Shown here one piece after another: positions 54,203 through 64,000 of a DNA stretch of 64,000 nucleotides (position 1 is the first letter of the stretch; every line of letters starts with the position of its first letter). Both the position numbers and the translations under genes were made by a program. The stretch comes from Tessaracoccus defluvii. Lineage in GTDB: Bacteria > Actinomycetota > Actinomycetes > Propionibacteriales > Propionibacteriaceae. Where the stretch lies: positions 1,798,001 through 1,862,000 of the forward strand of contig NZ_CP060789.1 in NCBI RefSeq assembly GCF_014489575.1, in the 5' to 3' direction. The notes beneath the pieces were generated by a model, which had not been told where the DNA came from, did not search any database, and saw nothing but the letters and a program-made list of their open reading frames with translations.

Positions 54203-55363
54203 ATGACTGCCCACCGGACCGCAGATCTGCGCCGCCAGAACCTCGTTCGTGTTCTGAGCAGCATCCTCAGCAAGGGGCCGAGCTCCCGCGCCGAACTAGC
54301 GGCTGAACTGGGCCTCAGCCGGGCTGCCCTGACAGCGATCGTCGGGGACCTGCTCGAGCTGGACCTGCTGCGTGAGGGTGGGTCAGTGGCCTCACGCGGA
54401 CGGCCCTTCACCCTGCTCGAAGCTTCGCCGGACCGCTACGCCTCGTTGGGTATCGATGTCCGCATTGACCGGGTAGAACTCATGGCACTGGGGTTGGATG
54501 GCACTGAGTTGGCGCGCGCCGCCTGCTCCGTTCCACCGGAGCCCACGCCGCTGGAGCTGGAGCAGGCCATGGGCGACCTACTTGTTGAGATCCGTGCGGA
54601 GATCCACCATGAGCTGATCGGATTCGGCTTCGCTATGCCCGCCCGGCGTGCGGACCTGGGGATGAGCCACCCGATCTGGGGGTGGCGCGACGTGCCGGTG
54701 CAGAACTCCTTTCGTCAGCTCGCGGCGGGCCGTCCCTACGCTGTGTTGGACCTTGCCGAGGCCGCTTGTCTCGCCAACTCCCGTCAGCCTCAACTCCGGG
54801 ATGCCAGCCGCGCCGTACACCTTCAGATCGGTGCTGGGGCCACTATGGCTCGAGCCATCGACGGCAGGATCAACCTGGATCTACCCGCCCGCTGGGGAGA
54901 GCCCGGACATGTCCCGCTAGGGCTCGAGGACCGGCCGTGCTCATGCGGTCGCACAGGATGCGCCCACGCGTTCGTGTCCATTGACACGCTGGCGTCCGCA
55001 GCACCCCACGTCACCGTGCCATCCGGCCCGAACCGGATCACTCGCCTCGCCACGGCCATCGCCGCCGCAGCAGCAGCCGGCGATCGGCGCGCGGCGGAGG
55101 GGATCTCACACGTCGCGGTGGCCGTCTCACGCCTTGTGGTGATCCTCGTGGAACTGGACGGTCTGGACGCCGTCACGCTCGGGGGATACCCGCTCTTCCT
55201 CGGTCCAGACTTCCTCGACCTGGTGGACAGACTCGTGTCGGAACGGCTGCGGGCGCCGTCCCCTATCCGTCGAACCACCCTCCGAGACGACGCCGTCCTC
55301 ACCGGTGCCTCACTCATCGCGCGAGACGCTGGCCTGGCGGATCCTGCGGCCCTGCGGGCCTGA
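54203..55363 (+). CDS. ROK family transcriptional regulator
   Basis: A 386 aa repressor of the NagC/XylR type. The N-terminal winged HTH (about residues 8-75) reads NLVRVLSSILSKGPSSRAELAAELGLSRAALTAIVGDLLELDLL. The ROK domain follows, with the zinc motif CSCGRTGCAHAF at about residues 246-257 and GEPGHVPLG before it; the Asp-Gly-Gly-Thr type kinase motif is degenerate (LGIDVRIDRVELMAL), as expected for a sensor that binds but does not phosphorylate sugar. AGGAG lies about 13 bases upstream of the ATG. Being divergent from the importer-sulfatase operon, with a palindrome over that promoter, it probably represses it until the sugar is present. Confidence 0.9.
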   Translation: MTAHRTADLRRQNLVRVLSSILSKGPSSRAELAAELGLSRAALTAIVGDLLELDLLREGGSVASRGRPFTLLEASPDRYASLGIDVRIDRVELMALGLDGTELARAACSVPPEPTPLELEQAMGDLLVEIRAEIHHELIGFGFAMPARRADLGMSHPIWGWRDVPVQNSFRQLAAGRPYAVLDLAEAACLANSRQPQLRDASRAVHLQIGAGATMARAIDGRINLDLPARWGEPGHVPLGLEDRPCSCGRTGCAHAFVSIDTLASAAPHVTVPSGPNRITRLATAIAAAAAAGDRRAAEGISHVAVAVSRLVVILVELDGLDAVTLGGYPLFLGPDFLDLVDRLVSERLRAPSPIRRTTLRDDAVLTGASLIARDAGLADPAALRA

Positions 55364-55367
55364 CTGC

Positions 55368-56030
55368 TCAGACCAGGTGCCGGTCCGTGGCCCACTTGGT
55401 GAGCTGGTGCCGGTTCGACAGCTGCAGCTTCCGCAGCACGCTGCTCACGTGCGTCTCCACCGTCTTGATCGAGATGAACAGTTCCTTGGCCACCTCGCGG
55501 TAGGAGTAGCCGCGGGCGATCAGCTTCATCACCTCACGCTCACGGACGCTGAGCCGGTCGAGTTCCTCGTCGATGGCGGACACGTCGATGGCCCCGGAGA
55601 AGGCGTCGAGCACGAACCCGGCGAGCCGCGGCGAGAACACCGCGTCCCCGGCCGCCACCCTCGCCATCCCCTCGAGGAGCTCCTCGGAGTTGATCGACTT
55701 GGTGACATAGCCGCGGGCCCCTGCCCGGATGACCCCGATGACGTCCTGGGCCGCATCGGAGACCGACAGCGCCAGGAACTTCACGTCGGGCCTGGTGGGC
55801 AGCACCTGCTTGATGACCTCGGCTCCACCGCCGCCGGGAAGGTGCACGTCGAGCAGGACCACATCGGGCTCCGTCGCGACGATCACCGCGACGGCGGTCG
55901 CCACGTCCTCACCCTCGCCGACCACGTTGCAGTGCTGCCCGATCTCGTGGCGCACCCCGGCGCGGAACATGGCGTGGTCGTCCACGATGACCACCCTCAG
56001 CCCGCCAACGTCCGTCATCTCGTCGCTCAT
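55368..56030 (-). CDS. LuxR/NarL-type response regulator
   Basis: A 220 aa two-component regulator. REC domain about residues 10-125 with the acidic pair VIVDDHAMFRAG, phospho-acceptor Asp in VVLLDVHLPGG and the Lys in GYVTKSI; LuxR-type HTH about 155-215 (LSVREREVMKLIARGYSYREVAKELFI, KTVETHVSSVLRKL). It overlaps the kinase gene end as ATGA, so the two are co-translated. It converges on the ROK gene with 4 bases between stops. Its target is likely the divergent PspC/LiaF-like operon, by analogy with LiaR; not shown by the sequence. Confidence 0.93.
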   Translation of the reverse strand: MSDEMTDVGGLRVVIVDDHAMFRAGVRHEIGQHCNVVGEGEDVATAVAVIVATEPDVVLLDVHLPGGGGAEVIKQVLPTRPDVKFLALSVSDAAQDVIGVIRAGARGYVTKSINSEELLEGMARVAAGDAVFSPRLAGFVLDAFSGAIDVSAIDEELDRLSVREREVMKLIARGYSYREVAKELFISIKTVETHVSSVLRKLQLSNRHQLTKWATDRHLV

Positions 56031-57279
56031 CCGCCGATCTCCAACCTCACCTCGGTGCCATTGCCCGGCTCGGAGCGGATGGTGGCGGTCCCGCCGTACC
56101 TGTCCATCCGAGCCCGGATCGATTCTCGCACGCCCATCCGTCCCTCGGGGACGTCGTCGGGGTCGAACCCCTGGCCCCGGTCGCGGACGAAGACCTCGAC
56201 ACGTCCATCCTCGACCTCGGCGTACACGTCGATGCGCGAGGCACCCGAATGTTTGGCGGCGTTGGTGACCGCCTCCCGGACCGCCTGCCCGAGAGCCTCG
56301 ATGCTGTCATCGACGGGGGTGTCGCCCACGCAGACCAGTTCGACGTCGACGACGAATCGGCTCTCAATATCGGTCACGATCTCCTGCAGCGCAGCGCGCA
56401 GCGACTCGGCCCTGGAGACGTCGCCGTAGAGCCAGGTGCGAAGCTCCCGCTCCTGCCGCCGGGCCAGTGCCGCCACCGTGGTGGGATCGCTGGCCTGCCG
56501 CTGGATGAGTGCCAGCGTCTGGAGCACCGAGTCGTGGAGATGCGCGGCCATGTCGGCACGGGCCTCCGCCCGCAGCCGGTCGGCGTCCGCCCGCCGGATC
56601 CGGGAGCGCTGCTGGTGCAGCCAGGGGGCCAGGACGATGAGCAGGCCGGCGATGAGGACACCGGAGGCTCCCAGGACGCCGGGGAGCTCCGCGAAACCCA
56701 CCTGGGTGGCGAGGATCCAGCTGACGCCGGCGACGACGAGGGCGAGTCCGCCGAGCAGGCGCACGATGCTCATCGCGCCGCCGCCGCGGGTGAAGCGCTG
56801 CCACGGTCCGGCCTTGCGGTTCCTGTCGGGGGTGACCCGCTCGTCGACCTGCACCCAGATGGTGACGACGCCGACGCCGCCGATCACGAGGGGCCAGAAG
56901 ATCCCTGCGGGCACTGCGCCGCCGGTGACGACGAGCCACAGCAGCCCGAGGACGAGCATGCCGCTCGCGATCAGCACGCCGTCGTCCGCACGGCCGACGG
57001 TCCGCTCCACGGTACGCATCCCCGCCGGCTGGCCGCCTCCAGCCCGGCGGACTCCTCCTGCTCGCGCTGCCGGGGAACGAGCACCCACAGGACGCCGTAG
57101 GCGAGCAGGCCGGCGCCGGAGAGGAAGGAGAGCACCACGAACGTGGTCCGGACCACCCCCACCGGCATCCGCAGGTGCTCGGCGAGCCCGCTGGCCACGC
57201 CGGCGATCATCCGCCCCTCCGTGGGTCGCCGGAGTGCGACGCGCGCGGGCGTGTCCGGGACCAGGGCAGGGCTGCTCAT
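56027..57279 (-). CDS. PspC-domain sensor histidine kinase, frameshifted
   Basis: About 417 aa after correction. The N-terminal PspC domain (about 15-70: RRPTEGRMIAGVASGLAEHLRMPVGVVRTTFVVLSFLSGAGLLAYGVLWVLVP) is in one frame; after EAASRRG the frame shifts into MRTVERTVGRADDGV with three or four TM helices, a HisKA_3 dimerisation segment (AHLHDSVLQTLALIQ, phospho-His) and an HATPase domain (EAVTNAAKHSGA, DRGQGFDPDD, RMGVRESI). The break is at CCCC on the plus strand (57020-57023); one more G fuses the parts. PspC-HK fusions with LuxR regulators are typical of Actinobacteria and are thought to sense envelope stress. Confidence 0.88.
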
Positions 57280-57393
57280 GGATACCAGGGTGGCACGGGG
57301 CGTCGTCCCGGGCCAGCCTCGGGCCCCGATCCCAGGGCCCCTTCAGGGCGATACCTGATGAGCCCGGGCCGCCGGACAGGCCAGACTAGGACC

Positions 57394-58503
57394 ATGACGT
57401 CCACCGAGCTCGACCTGGCCTGGGTCCATCCACGCCTTGGCGGGCTCGCACGCCGTGACACCACGGGTCTCGGCTCCGGCCTCTCGCGGGCCGTTGCGGA
57501 CAGGCTGGGATTCGACGTCGCGCTCGTGCGGATGGCGTTCATCGTGCTGACCTTCGGCGCCGGATTCGGCGCCGCCCTCTACGGCTGGGGCACGCTCCTG
57601 ACCGCGGGCCCGACGGGGCGTCGGCCGATCGACTCCCTGCTGCCGAGCTTCCGCACCTGGTCCGTCGGCGCGCAGAAGTTCGTCGTGATCGGCTCGACCA
57701 TTGCCCTGGTCGCCCTGGTCTCGTCGGTCACCTCATTCCCCTGGGTGCTGGCCGTCATCGCGGTGATCGCCCTCTCGCTGCTGCGCCGCAGGGGGCGAGG
57801 CGGCTCCGTCGCCCCCGCCGCCGATCTGACCACCACCCTCGACGATGACCAGCTGATCGACGCCTGGCGCCGGGACATGGCCCGCGCGGCCGGAGCCCGG
57901 TCCATCCTTCGTCCCACCCCGGCACCGCCCCGGCCGACCGAGGTGATGGCCGCAGCCCCGGCCTTGGCTGTGCCCAAGGCCTGGGGCTGGGCTATCACGA
58001 TCCCGCTGATCGGCGCTGCCGTCGGGGTGGCCACCTGGGTCTTCGTAGGCTCCGCCGTCACCGCCCTGGCCGCGGCCACCGCCCTGACGGGGCTCGGCGC
58101 CATCGGGCACGCCGTCCTGCGTGACAGCCGTCGATTGCCGCGGGCGTTCCTGTGGTTCCTGGCGGTACTGCTGGCCTCCACCGGCTGGCTGGCCGCCAAG
58201 ACCGCTGGTGCCCCGCTGAGCGATGCGGAGGTCGGGCCCCACTCTGTGACCCGGATCGCCTCCGACGAAACGGTCGACCTCACCGGCCTGGTCGCGGATC
58301 CCGGCGTCGAGGTGCGGGTGGTCGCCGTCGGCTCCGACGTCGACATCCTGGTGCCCGGCTCCGTCAGCGACCTGCGCGTCTCCTCCGTCGCCAGCGACGT
58401 GAGGCGACAGGCGGGGCCCGCCACCGACGTGGAGTGGCCGCACGAACTCATCATCGACGCCACCGCCGCCCGCGTCACCATCGTCGAGGGGGCACGATCG
58501 TGA
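57394..58503 (+). CDS. PspC-domain membrane protein with LiaF-like C-terminal domain
   Basis: A 369 aa protein. An N-terminal PspC-like part (GLARRDTTGLGSGLSRAVADRLGFDVALVRMAFIVLTFGAGFG) is followed by about five further TM helices, an Ala/Pro linker around residues 140-190, and a C-terminal extracytoplasmic beta-strand domain with repeated VGSDVDILVPG / SVASDVRR units, like the LiaF/DUF1707-adjacent domains. LiaF proteins inhibit their LiaS-type kinase, so this is probably the partner or target of the divergent PspC-HK. Start ATG 57394 is at the first PspC residues; the open frame reaching 57175 overlaps the kinase gene. It overlaps the next gene by 4 bases (GTGA). Confidence 0.8.
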   Translation: MTSTELDLAWVHPRLGGLARRDTTGLGSGLSRAVADRLGFDVALVRMAFIVLTFGAGFGAALYGWGTLLTAGPTGRRPIDSLLPSFRTWSVGAQKFVVIGSTIALVALVSSVTSFPWVLAVIAVIALSLLRRRGRGGSVAPAADLTTTLDDDQLIDAWRRDMARAAGARSILRPTPAPPRPTEVMAAAPALAVPKAWGWAITIPLIGAAVGVATWVFVGSAVTALAAATALTGLGAIGHAVLRDSRRLPRAFLWFLAVLLASTGWLAAKTAGAPLSDAEVGPHSVTRIASDETVDLTGLVADPGVEVRVVAVGSDVDILVPGSVSDLRVSSVASDVRRQAGPATDVEWPHELIIDATAARVTIVEGARS

Positions 58504-58679
58504 AGCCGCCACTGGACATCGCGACAATCGCCGTCGGCCTCGCCTGCCTCGGCTTCGCGGCCACCCTGATGCTGGCGCCGCAGCTCTCCGACACCCTCAT
58601 CCAACCGATTCTCGCCGTGATCCTGGCCGCGGCGGGAGGCATCGGCCTACTGCTCAGCCGGGCCCGACCCCGCAGATAA
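58500..58679 (+). CDS. Small two-TM membrane protein
   Basis: A 59 aa protein starting with GTG that overlaps the previous stop (GTGA), ending in TAA at 58677-58679. It has two hydrophobic segments (IATIAVGLACLGFAATLML and PILAVILAAAGGIGLLL) and a basic tail (SRARPRR). Tight coupling with the PspC/LiaF-like gene and the following PspC gene supports it as a real gene. It resembles small proteins found between PspC genes in Actinobacteria; function unknown. Confidence 0.7.
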   Translation: MKPPLDIATIAVGLACLGFAATLMLAPQLSDTLIQPILAVILAAAGGIGLLLSRARPRR

Positions 58680-58700
58680 CCACAGCCGAAAGGAACCACC

Positions 58701-58952
58701 ATGACCCTCACCCGCAGCCGCAATGGCATGATCGGCGGCGTCGCGGCCGGCATCGCCAAGTCGCTCAACGTCGATCCCACGATCGTCCGCATCGCCTTCG
58801 TGCTCGTCAGCATCTTCGCAGGCAGCGGCCTGCTGATCTACGGCATCCTCTGGATCGTCATCCCCAAGGAGGGCGAGAGCCGCACGCTCGCCGAGGACGG
58901 CATCGACAAGGCCCGCGACTGGTACGACGACCGCAAGAACGGCAACAGCTGA
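58701..58952 (+). CDS. Small PspC-domain protein
   Basis: An 83 aa stand-alone PspC domain: LTRSRNGMIGGVAAGIAKSLNVDPTIVRIAFVLVSIFAGSGLLIYGILWIVIP followed by an acidic/basic amphipathic tail (DGIDKARDWYDDRKNGNS). AAAGGA lies 9 bases before the ATG. It is the third gene of the operon divergent from the PspC-HK, and the third protein in this cluster with the same domain. PspC proteins sense or transmit inner-membrane stress. A strong hairpin follows 19 bases after the stop. Confidence 0.9.
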   Translation: MTLTRSRNGMIGGVAAGIAKSLNVDPTIVRIAFVLVSIFAGSGLLIYGILWIVIPKEGESRTLAEDGIDKARDWYDDRKNGNS

Positions 58953-58971
58953 CCGACCGGAAACAGCGAAC

Positions 58972-59002
58972 GGCCCCCGCAGGCGCTCTGCCTGCGGGGG
59001 CC
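58972..59002. terminator. Bidirectional terminator between the PspC operon and guaA
   Basis: A perfect 13-bp stem (GGCCCCCGCAGGC with its complement) and a 5-base loop lie between the convergent genes, ending 8 bases before the guaA stop. Confidence 0.8.
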
Positions 59003-59006
59003 ATCT

Positions 59007-60561
<1,555 letters not shown>

Positions 60562-60568
60562 GGGCCCG

Positions 60569-60574
60569 AGTCTA
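60569..60574 (-). promoter_or_regulatory. Candidate -10 box (TAGACT), leaderless start of guaA
   Basis: On the minus strand TAGACT is 7 bases before the guaA ATG, the same hexamer and spacing as at metG. Confidence 0.5.
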
Positions 60575-60710
60575 GAACCGAGGGTGCTCCCCCGCCCAAA
60601 CATGCGCACCCGTGCCCATCACGAGAACGGGTCCCCGCCCTCCCCGGATTCCCCGGAGATTCATTGGTCGACAGGGGAATAAGATCCGGGGCGGCGCGGT
60701 TGCGGGTGGC

Positions 60711-61640
60711 ATGAGCATTTTTCCTGACGTGACCTCCCTGATCGGTCGCACGCCCCTCGTGAAGCTGAACCGCATCGTCGGCGACAACGCCACCGTCGCC
60801 GCGAAGCTGGAGTTCTACAACCCCGCCAACTCCGTCAAGGACCGCCTGGGTGTCGCGATCGTCGATGCGGCGGAGGCGTCCGGCGAACTGCAGCCCGGCG
60901 GCACCATCGTCGAGGGCACCTCGGGCAACACGGGCATCGCGCTGGCGATGGTCGGCGCGGCCCGCGGCTACAACGTGGTCCTGACCATGCCGGAGACCAT
61001 GTCGCTCGAGCGTCGCGCACTGCTGCGCGCCTTCGGCGCCGAACTGGTGCTGACGCCTGGCTCGGCCGGCATGCGCGGGGCCGTCGAGAAGGCGGAGGAG
61101 ATCGCCAAGGAACGCGGCGGCGTCCTCGCCCGTCAGTTCGCCAACAAGGCCAACGTCGAGATCCACCGTCGGACCACCGCCGAGGAGATCTGGAAGGACA
61201 CCGACGGCGCCGTCGACATCGTCGTCGCCGGGATCGGCACCGGAGGCACCATCTCCGGCGTCGGCCAGGTCCTCAAGGAGCGCAAGCCCGGGGTGCAGAT
61301 CGTCGCGGTGGAGCCTGAGGAGTCGGCCATCCTCAGCGGCGGCCAGCCCGGCCCCCACAAGATCCAGGGCATCGGCGCCAACTTCATCCCGGAGATCCTC
61401 GACCGCGACGTAATCGACGAGGTCCTCCCCCGCAACATCGGCCAGGCCGTCGAGTGGGCCCGCAAGGCCGCCACGCAGGAGGGCCTGCTGGTGGGCCTGT
61501 CCTCCGGTGCCGCGCTGTCGGCGGCCGCCGAGGTGGCGGCCCGCCCCGAGAACGCGGGCAAGACGATCATCGTCGTGCTGGCCGACTTCGGCGAGCGCTA
61601 CCTGTCGACGGTCCTGTTCGAGGGGCTGCTGGACGCCTGA
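60711..61640 (+). CDS. cysK: Cysteine synthase A (O-acetylserine sulfhydrylase)
   Basis: PLP enzyme making cysteine from O-acetylserine and sulfide. 309 aa, normal length. Features: [15 protein letters not shown] lysine in NPANSVKDR, substrate loop [13 protein letters not shown], phosphate-binding [21 protein letters not shown] and the C-terminal [15 protein letters not shown] 60711 is chosen; the open frame upstream to 60612 is in the divergent promoter region. No serine acetyltransferase gene follows. A strong terminator comes 22 bases after the stop. It is divergent from guaA, 149 bases apart. Confidence 0.95.
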   Translation: MSIFPDVTSLIGRTPLVKLNRIVGDNATVAAKLEFYNPANSVKDRLGVAIVDAAEASGELQPGGTIVEGTSGNTGIALAMVGAARGYNVVLTMPETMSLERRALLRAFGAELVLTPGSAGMRGAVEKAEEIAKERGGVLARQFANKANVEIHRRTTAEEIWKDTDGAVDIVVAGIGTGGTISGVGQVLKERKPGVQIVAVEPEESAILSGGQPGPHKIQGIGANFIPEILDRDVIDEVLPRNIGQAVEWARKAATQEGLLVGLSSGAALSAAAEVAARPENAGKTIIVVLADFGERYLSTVLFEGLLDA

Positions 61641-61662
61641 TCCGGCCGGATGACGCGCAGGG

Positions 61663-61697
61663 CGGGGCCCGGGAACCATGTCGGTTCCCGGGCCCCG
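61663..61697. terminator. Bidirectional terminator between cysK and the helicase gene
   Basis: A perfect 15-bp stem with a 5-base ATGTC loop sits between the convergent genes. Confidence 0.82.
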
Positions 61698-61708
61698 ACC
61701 CGTCAGCG

Positions 61709-64000
61709 TCAGACCAGGCTGTCGGCCGGCAGAGCCGCCGCGGCCTCGACGCGGCCGGCCCAGCTCACCTCGGCCCCGTCGCGGGCCTCCGCCGCGGCGG
61801 ACGGCGTTGTCAGGTAGTCGTAGAGGCCCCGCTCGACCGGCCGGTCGAGGACGAGCCGCATGGTCACCACCGGGACCGGATCGCCGTTGCGGTCGGGCAT
61901 GGTCTCCTGGACGGCGCCGCGGGCCGCGGCCGTGCCGAGGTACAGGAAGTCGCGTCCCTCCGCGTCGTCGCGCTTCACGAAGAGATGCGGTACGACAGTC
62001 TGCTCGACGAGGGCCCGAACCTCGCCGGAGGCGAGAGTGCGCCTGCTGCGGGTGAACCAGCGCATCGTCGACTCATCCAGGAACTCGTCGTCGTAGGCGA
62101 CTGTGGCCTCGACGTGCTCGTGCTTGTGATAGGTGACGAAGATGGGGCAGGTCCCCGTGTCGTGATCGACCTTGTAGCCGTAGACGGTCGAGTACTCGCT
62201 GCGCTCCCAGTTCAGCAGGCGCAGCGCATCCTTGCGTGAGTACCGCTGCCCGACCTGCAGCGACGGCGCGAAGCCGTAGCGTTGCCTGGACAGGAACAGG
62301 CCCGTCTCGACGACGTCGCGCACGTGACCGGCGAACGTCGGGTCCTGCATCGCGGCCAGGAACCCGGGCGTGAGGGAGACCCTCTCCCCCGCGACCTGCA
62401 CCACCGGCAGATAGTGCTTCCGGTCCTTGGCCGGATAGTGCTCCACCGTGAGCACCCGCAGGATGCGGGAGACGGACCAGGGCGACTCCCACAGGCCGCG
62501 TTCGACCAGCGCTCCCACCGCCTCCGCCAGCGTCAGGGTCGGCTCGCGCAGCAGGGTGTCGAGCAGGACCAGTTCCTGCGGCCTCTTCCCGTTCAGCACC
62601 TCCTGGGTCAGCAGGTTCAGCATCCTGTCCAGATGCGGGGCGGGCGCCTCCCTGGGGCCAGCGAACTTGGTGAGCAGCCGCCAGTAGTTCTTCTCCTTCG
62701 TGGCCAGCACCACCGGGTCGACCGCGTCGAAACGGGCGAAGTCGAACAGCCGCGGCACTGTGCCGAGCCGACTGGCCAGGTCGAGGTAGGCGGCCTTGAG
62801 ATTGGCCATGGAGTCGAGGGTCGTCTGAGCCAGGGAGGTCAGCACCCGATCCCGCGCGATCGCGTCGAAGCTCACGCTGGAGTTTCCGGCGATCGCCCCG
62901 GCCTCCTGCGCCTCGATCAGTCTCTGCCGGATCGAATCCTTGCTGAGGCTGTTGTCGCCGAGGAGGGCGATGGGGATGAGGTAGTTGTTGGTGTAGTTGC
63001 CGATGAAGTCGATGACGACCAGGTAGTCCTTGCCGGCGGCCTTGCGTAACCCGCGGCCGAGCTGCTGTGTGAAGACGATGCTCGACTTGGTCTGCCGCAG
63101 CATCACCACCTGGTTGACGGCCGGCACGTCGACGCCCTCGTTGAAGATGTCGACGGTGAGCAGGTAGTCGAGGCGTCCCGCCTCCAGGTCGGCAACGGCG
63201 CGCTCGCGCTCCGCGACGGGATCCTGCCCGGACAGCGCCCGGGTCCGCAGCGCCCGCCCGTGGACCCTCCGCTCGTTCAGCAGCCCGGAGAGCCCGGACG
63301 CCTCGTCGTTGCGGGAGCAGAAGATCAGCCCCCGCACCGGCACCCCCACCTGGCCGTACGTCTCGACCGCGGACACGAGGTGGTCGGCCCGCTCGTCGCT
63401 GACGAGCCTGCCGATCGGGGCGAGGGCGCCGATCGGCTCACCGCCGGCTGCCACATGGTCGGTGACGCCGTAGTAGTGGAAGGGCGCGAGCATGTCCGAC
63501 TCCAGCGCCCGCTGCAGCCGGATCTCGTAGGCGAGGTTGTAGTCGAACAGTTCGAAGATGCTGCGACCGTCGGTCCGCTCGGGGGTGGCCGTCATGCCCA
63601 GCAGGAAAGCCGGGCGGAGGTGGTCGAGCAGGCGCCGGTAGCTGCCCGCTCCCGCCCTGTGGACCTCGTCGATGAGCACGTAGTCGAAGGTGTCCGGGTG
63701 GATCGCCTCCAGCACACCGGCGGAGTTCAACGACTGAACCGTCGCAAAGACGTAGCGCCTGTCCCATTCCCGGACCCCACCCGCGACCTTGCCGAAGCTG
63801 CCCTCCGGCTCATCCAGCACCCGCTGGAACTCGGTGATCGCCTTGTCGAGGATCTGTTCCCTGTGCACCACGAACAGGAGCCGCCGGGGCGCGACGGCAC
63901 GCACATCGAGTGCCGAGAGGATGGTCTTGCCCGTGCCCGTCGCGGAGACGACGATGGCCCTGCGCTCTCCACGGGCACGGATGAGATCGATCTGCGCGAG
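61709..64000 (-). CDS. DEAD/DEAH-box helicase with DUF3427-like C-terminus (runs off the right edge)
   Basis: 763 codons are in the window; the frame stays open to the last base, so the start is outside. SF2 motifs: Walker A VVSATGTGKTILSA at the edge (about 63932-63973), DEVH box in LIDEVHRAG, LLGMTATPERTDG, and the helicase C-terminal GVDVPAVNQVVMLRQ and FTQQLGRGLRKA. After about 330 residues comes a long C-terminal region (RRLFDFARFDAVDP, GQRYSRKDALRLLNWE, DHDTGTCPIFVTYHKHE) matching the DUF3427 end found in these helicases. Full-length relatives often carry an N-terminal phospholipase-D-like nuclease domain; whether this one does cannot be seen. The biological role is unsettled. Confidence 0.85.
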   Translation of the reverse strand, partial: LAQIDLIRARGERRAIVVSATGTGKTILSALDVRAVAPRRLLFVVHREQILDKAITEFQRVLDEPEGSFGKVAGGVREWDRRYVFATVQSLNSAGVLEAIHPDTFDYVLIDEVHRAGAGSYRRLLDHLRPAFLLGMTATPERTDGRSIFELFDYNLAYEIRLQRALESDMLAPFHYYGVTDHVAAGGEPIGALAPIGRLVSDERADHLVSAVETYGQVGVPVRGLIFCSRNDEASGLSGLLNERRVHGRALRTRALSGQDPVAERERAVADLEAGRLDYLLTVDIFNEGVDVPAVNQVVMLRQTKSSIVFTQQLGRGLRKAAGKDYLVVIDFIGNYTNNYLIPIALLGDNSLSKDSIRQRLIEAQEAGAIAGNSSVSFDAIARDRVLTSLAQTTLDSMANLKAAYLDLASRLGTVPRLFDFARFDAVDPVVLATKEKNYWRLLTKFAGPREAPAPHLDRMLNLLTQEVLNGKRPQELVLLDTLLREPTLTLAEAVGALVERGLWESPWSVSRILRVLTVEHYPAKDRKHYLPVVQVAGERVSLTPGFLAAMQDPTFAGHVRDVVETGLFLSRQRYGFAPSLQVGQRYSRKDALRLLNWERSEYSTVYGYKVDHDTGTCPIFVTYHKHEHVEATVAYDDEFLDESTMRWFTRSRRTLASGEVRALVEQTVVPHLFVKRDDAEGRDFLYLGTAAARGAVQETMPDRNGDPVPVVTMRLVLDRPVERGLYDYLTTPSAAAEARDGAEVSWAGRVEAAAALPADSLV

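Noticed and set aside
49675..55363. Prophage or integrative element covering the sulfatase locus
   Set aside because: No integrase, transposase, phage structural gene, tRNA or flanking direct repeat was seen; only composition and gene content hint at transfer.
60662..60710. Sigma70 promoter for cysK around TAAGAT at 60680-60685
   Set aside because: No acceptable -35 hexamer at 16-18 bases and the distance to the ATG is not decisive, so it is not listed as a feature.

Overview
The window is a dense, high-GC (about two-thirds G+C by eye) stretch of an actinobacterial chromosome. Gene content and order point to Actinobacteria, most likely Propionibacteriaceae (a Tessaracoccus-like organism is my best guess): LpdA-type quinone dehydrogenase near a trimeric purine nucleoside phosphorylase and a phosphosugar mutase, DUF3017 beside folD, DUF6350 beside purN-purH, and PspC-type sensor kinases. 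Many genes begin with a -10-like TANNNT box only 6-7 bases before the start codon, as in leaderless actinobacterial transcripts. I found no rRNA, tRNA, CRISPR array, insertion sequence or prophage, and no gene-free stretch above 300 bases.

Layout. 1-6.9 kb: end of an unknown gene, lpdA (-), purine nucleoside phosphorylase and a phosphohexomutase, a DUF2207 surface protein, a uridine-kinase-like protein. 6.9-15.2 kb: metG, a lipoprotein, a YchJ-like protein, a DUF4091 glycoside-hydrolase-like protein, an extended RNase HI, a UvrA-like ABC protein and a GNAT-related fragment. 15.2-22 kb (-): a nucleoside uptake and salvage operon (BMP lipoprotein, ATPase, two permeases, cytidine deaminase, adenosine deaminase). 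22-25.5 kb (-): purU, a CNNM/CorC-type membrane protein, a phosphotransferase. 25.7-28.7 kb: DUF485 + acetate symporter, converging on mdh. 28.8-35.3 kb: a VKOR family protein and a sugar locus (family 4 glycosidase diverging from an ABC importer plus PfkB kinase). 35.3-39.9 kb (-): DUF6350, purN, purH, folD, DUF3017. 40-49.6 kb: an envelope protein, sucCD, an M23 peptidase, pcrA, cardiolipin synthase and small membrane proteins. 49.7-55.4 kb: a sulfatase-ABC importer-ROK regulator locus with looser base composition, probably acquired. 55.4-59 kb: a LuxR-type regulator and PspC-fused histidine kinase facing a PspC/LiaF-like operon. 59-64 kb: guaA, cysK and a DEAD/DEAH helicase that runs off the right edge.

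The commonest metabolic theme is purine and one-carbon metabolism: salvage (PNP, adenosine and cytidine deaminases, BMP importer) plus purN, purH, folD, purU and guaA. Carbon entry is served by two sugar ABC systems, the acetate symporter, mdh and sucCD.

A caution for any user: at least twelve conserved genes are broken by what looks like one lost base in a short G or C run (purN twice). They include metG, folD, purN, cdd and a phosphosugar mutase. All corrections go the same way (a base must be added), and metG cannot plausibly be dead, so I treat these as under-called homopolymers in the assembly, not pseudogenes. Coordinates given for those genes span the whole corrected reading frame.
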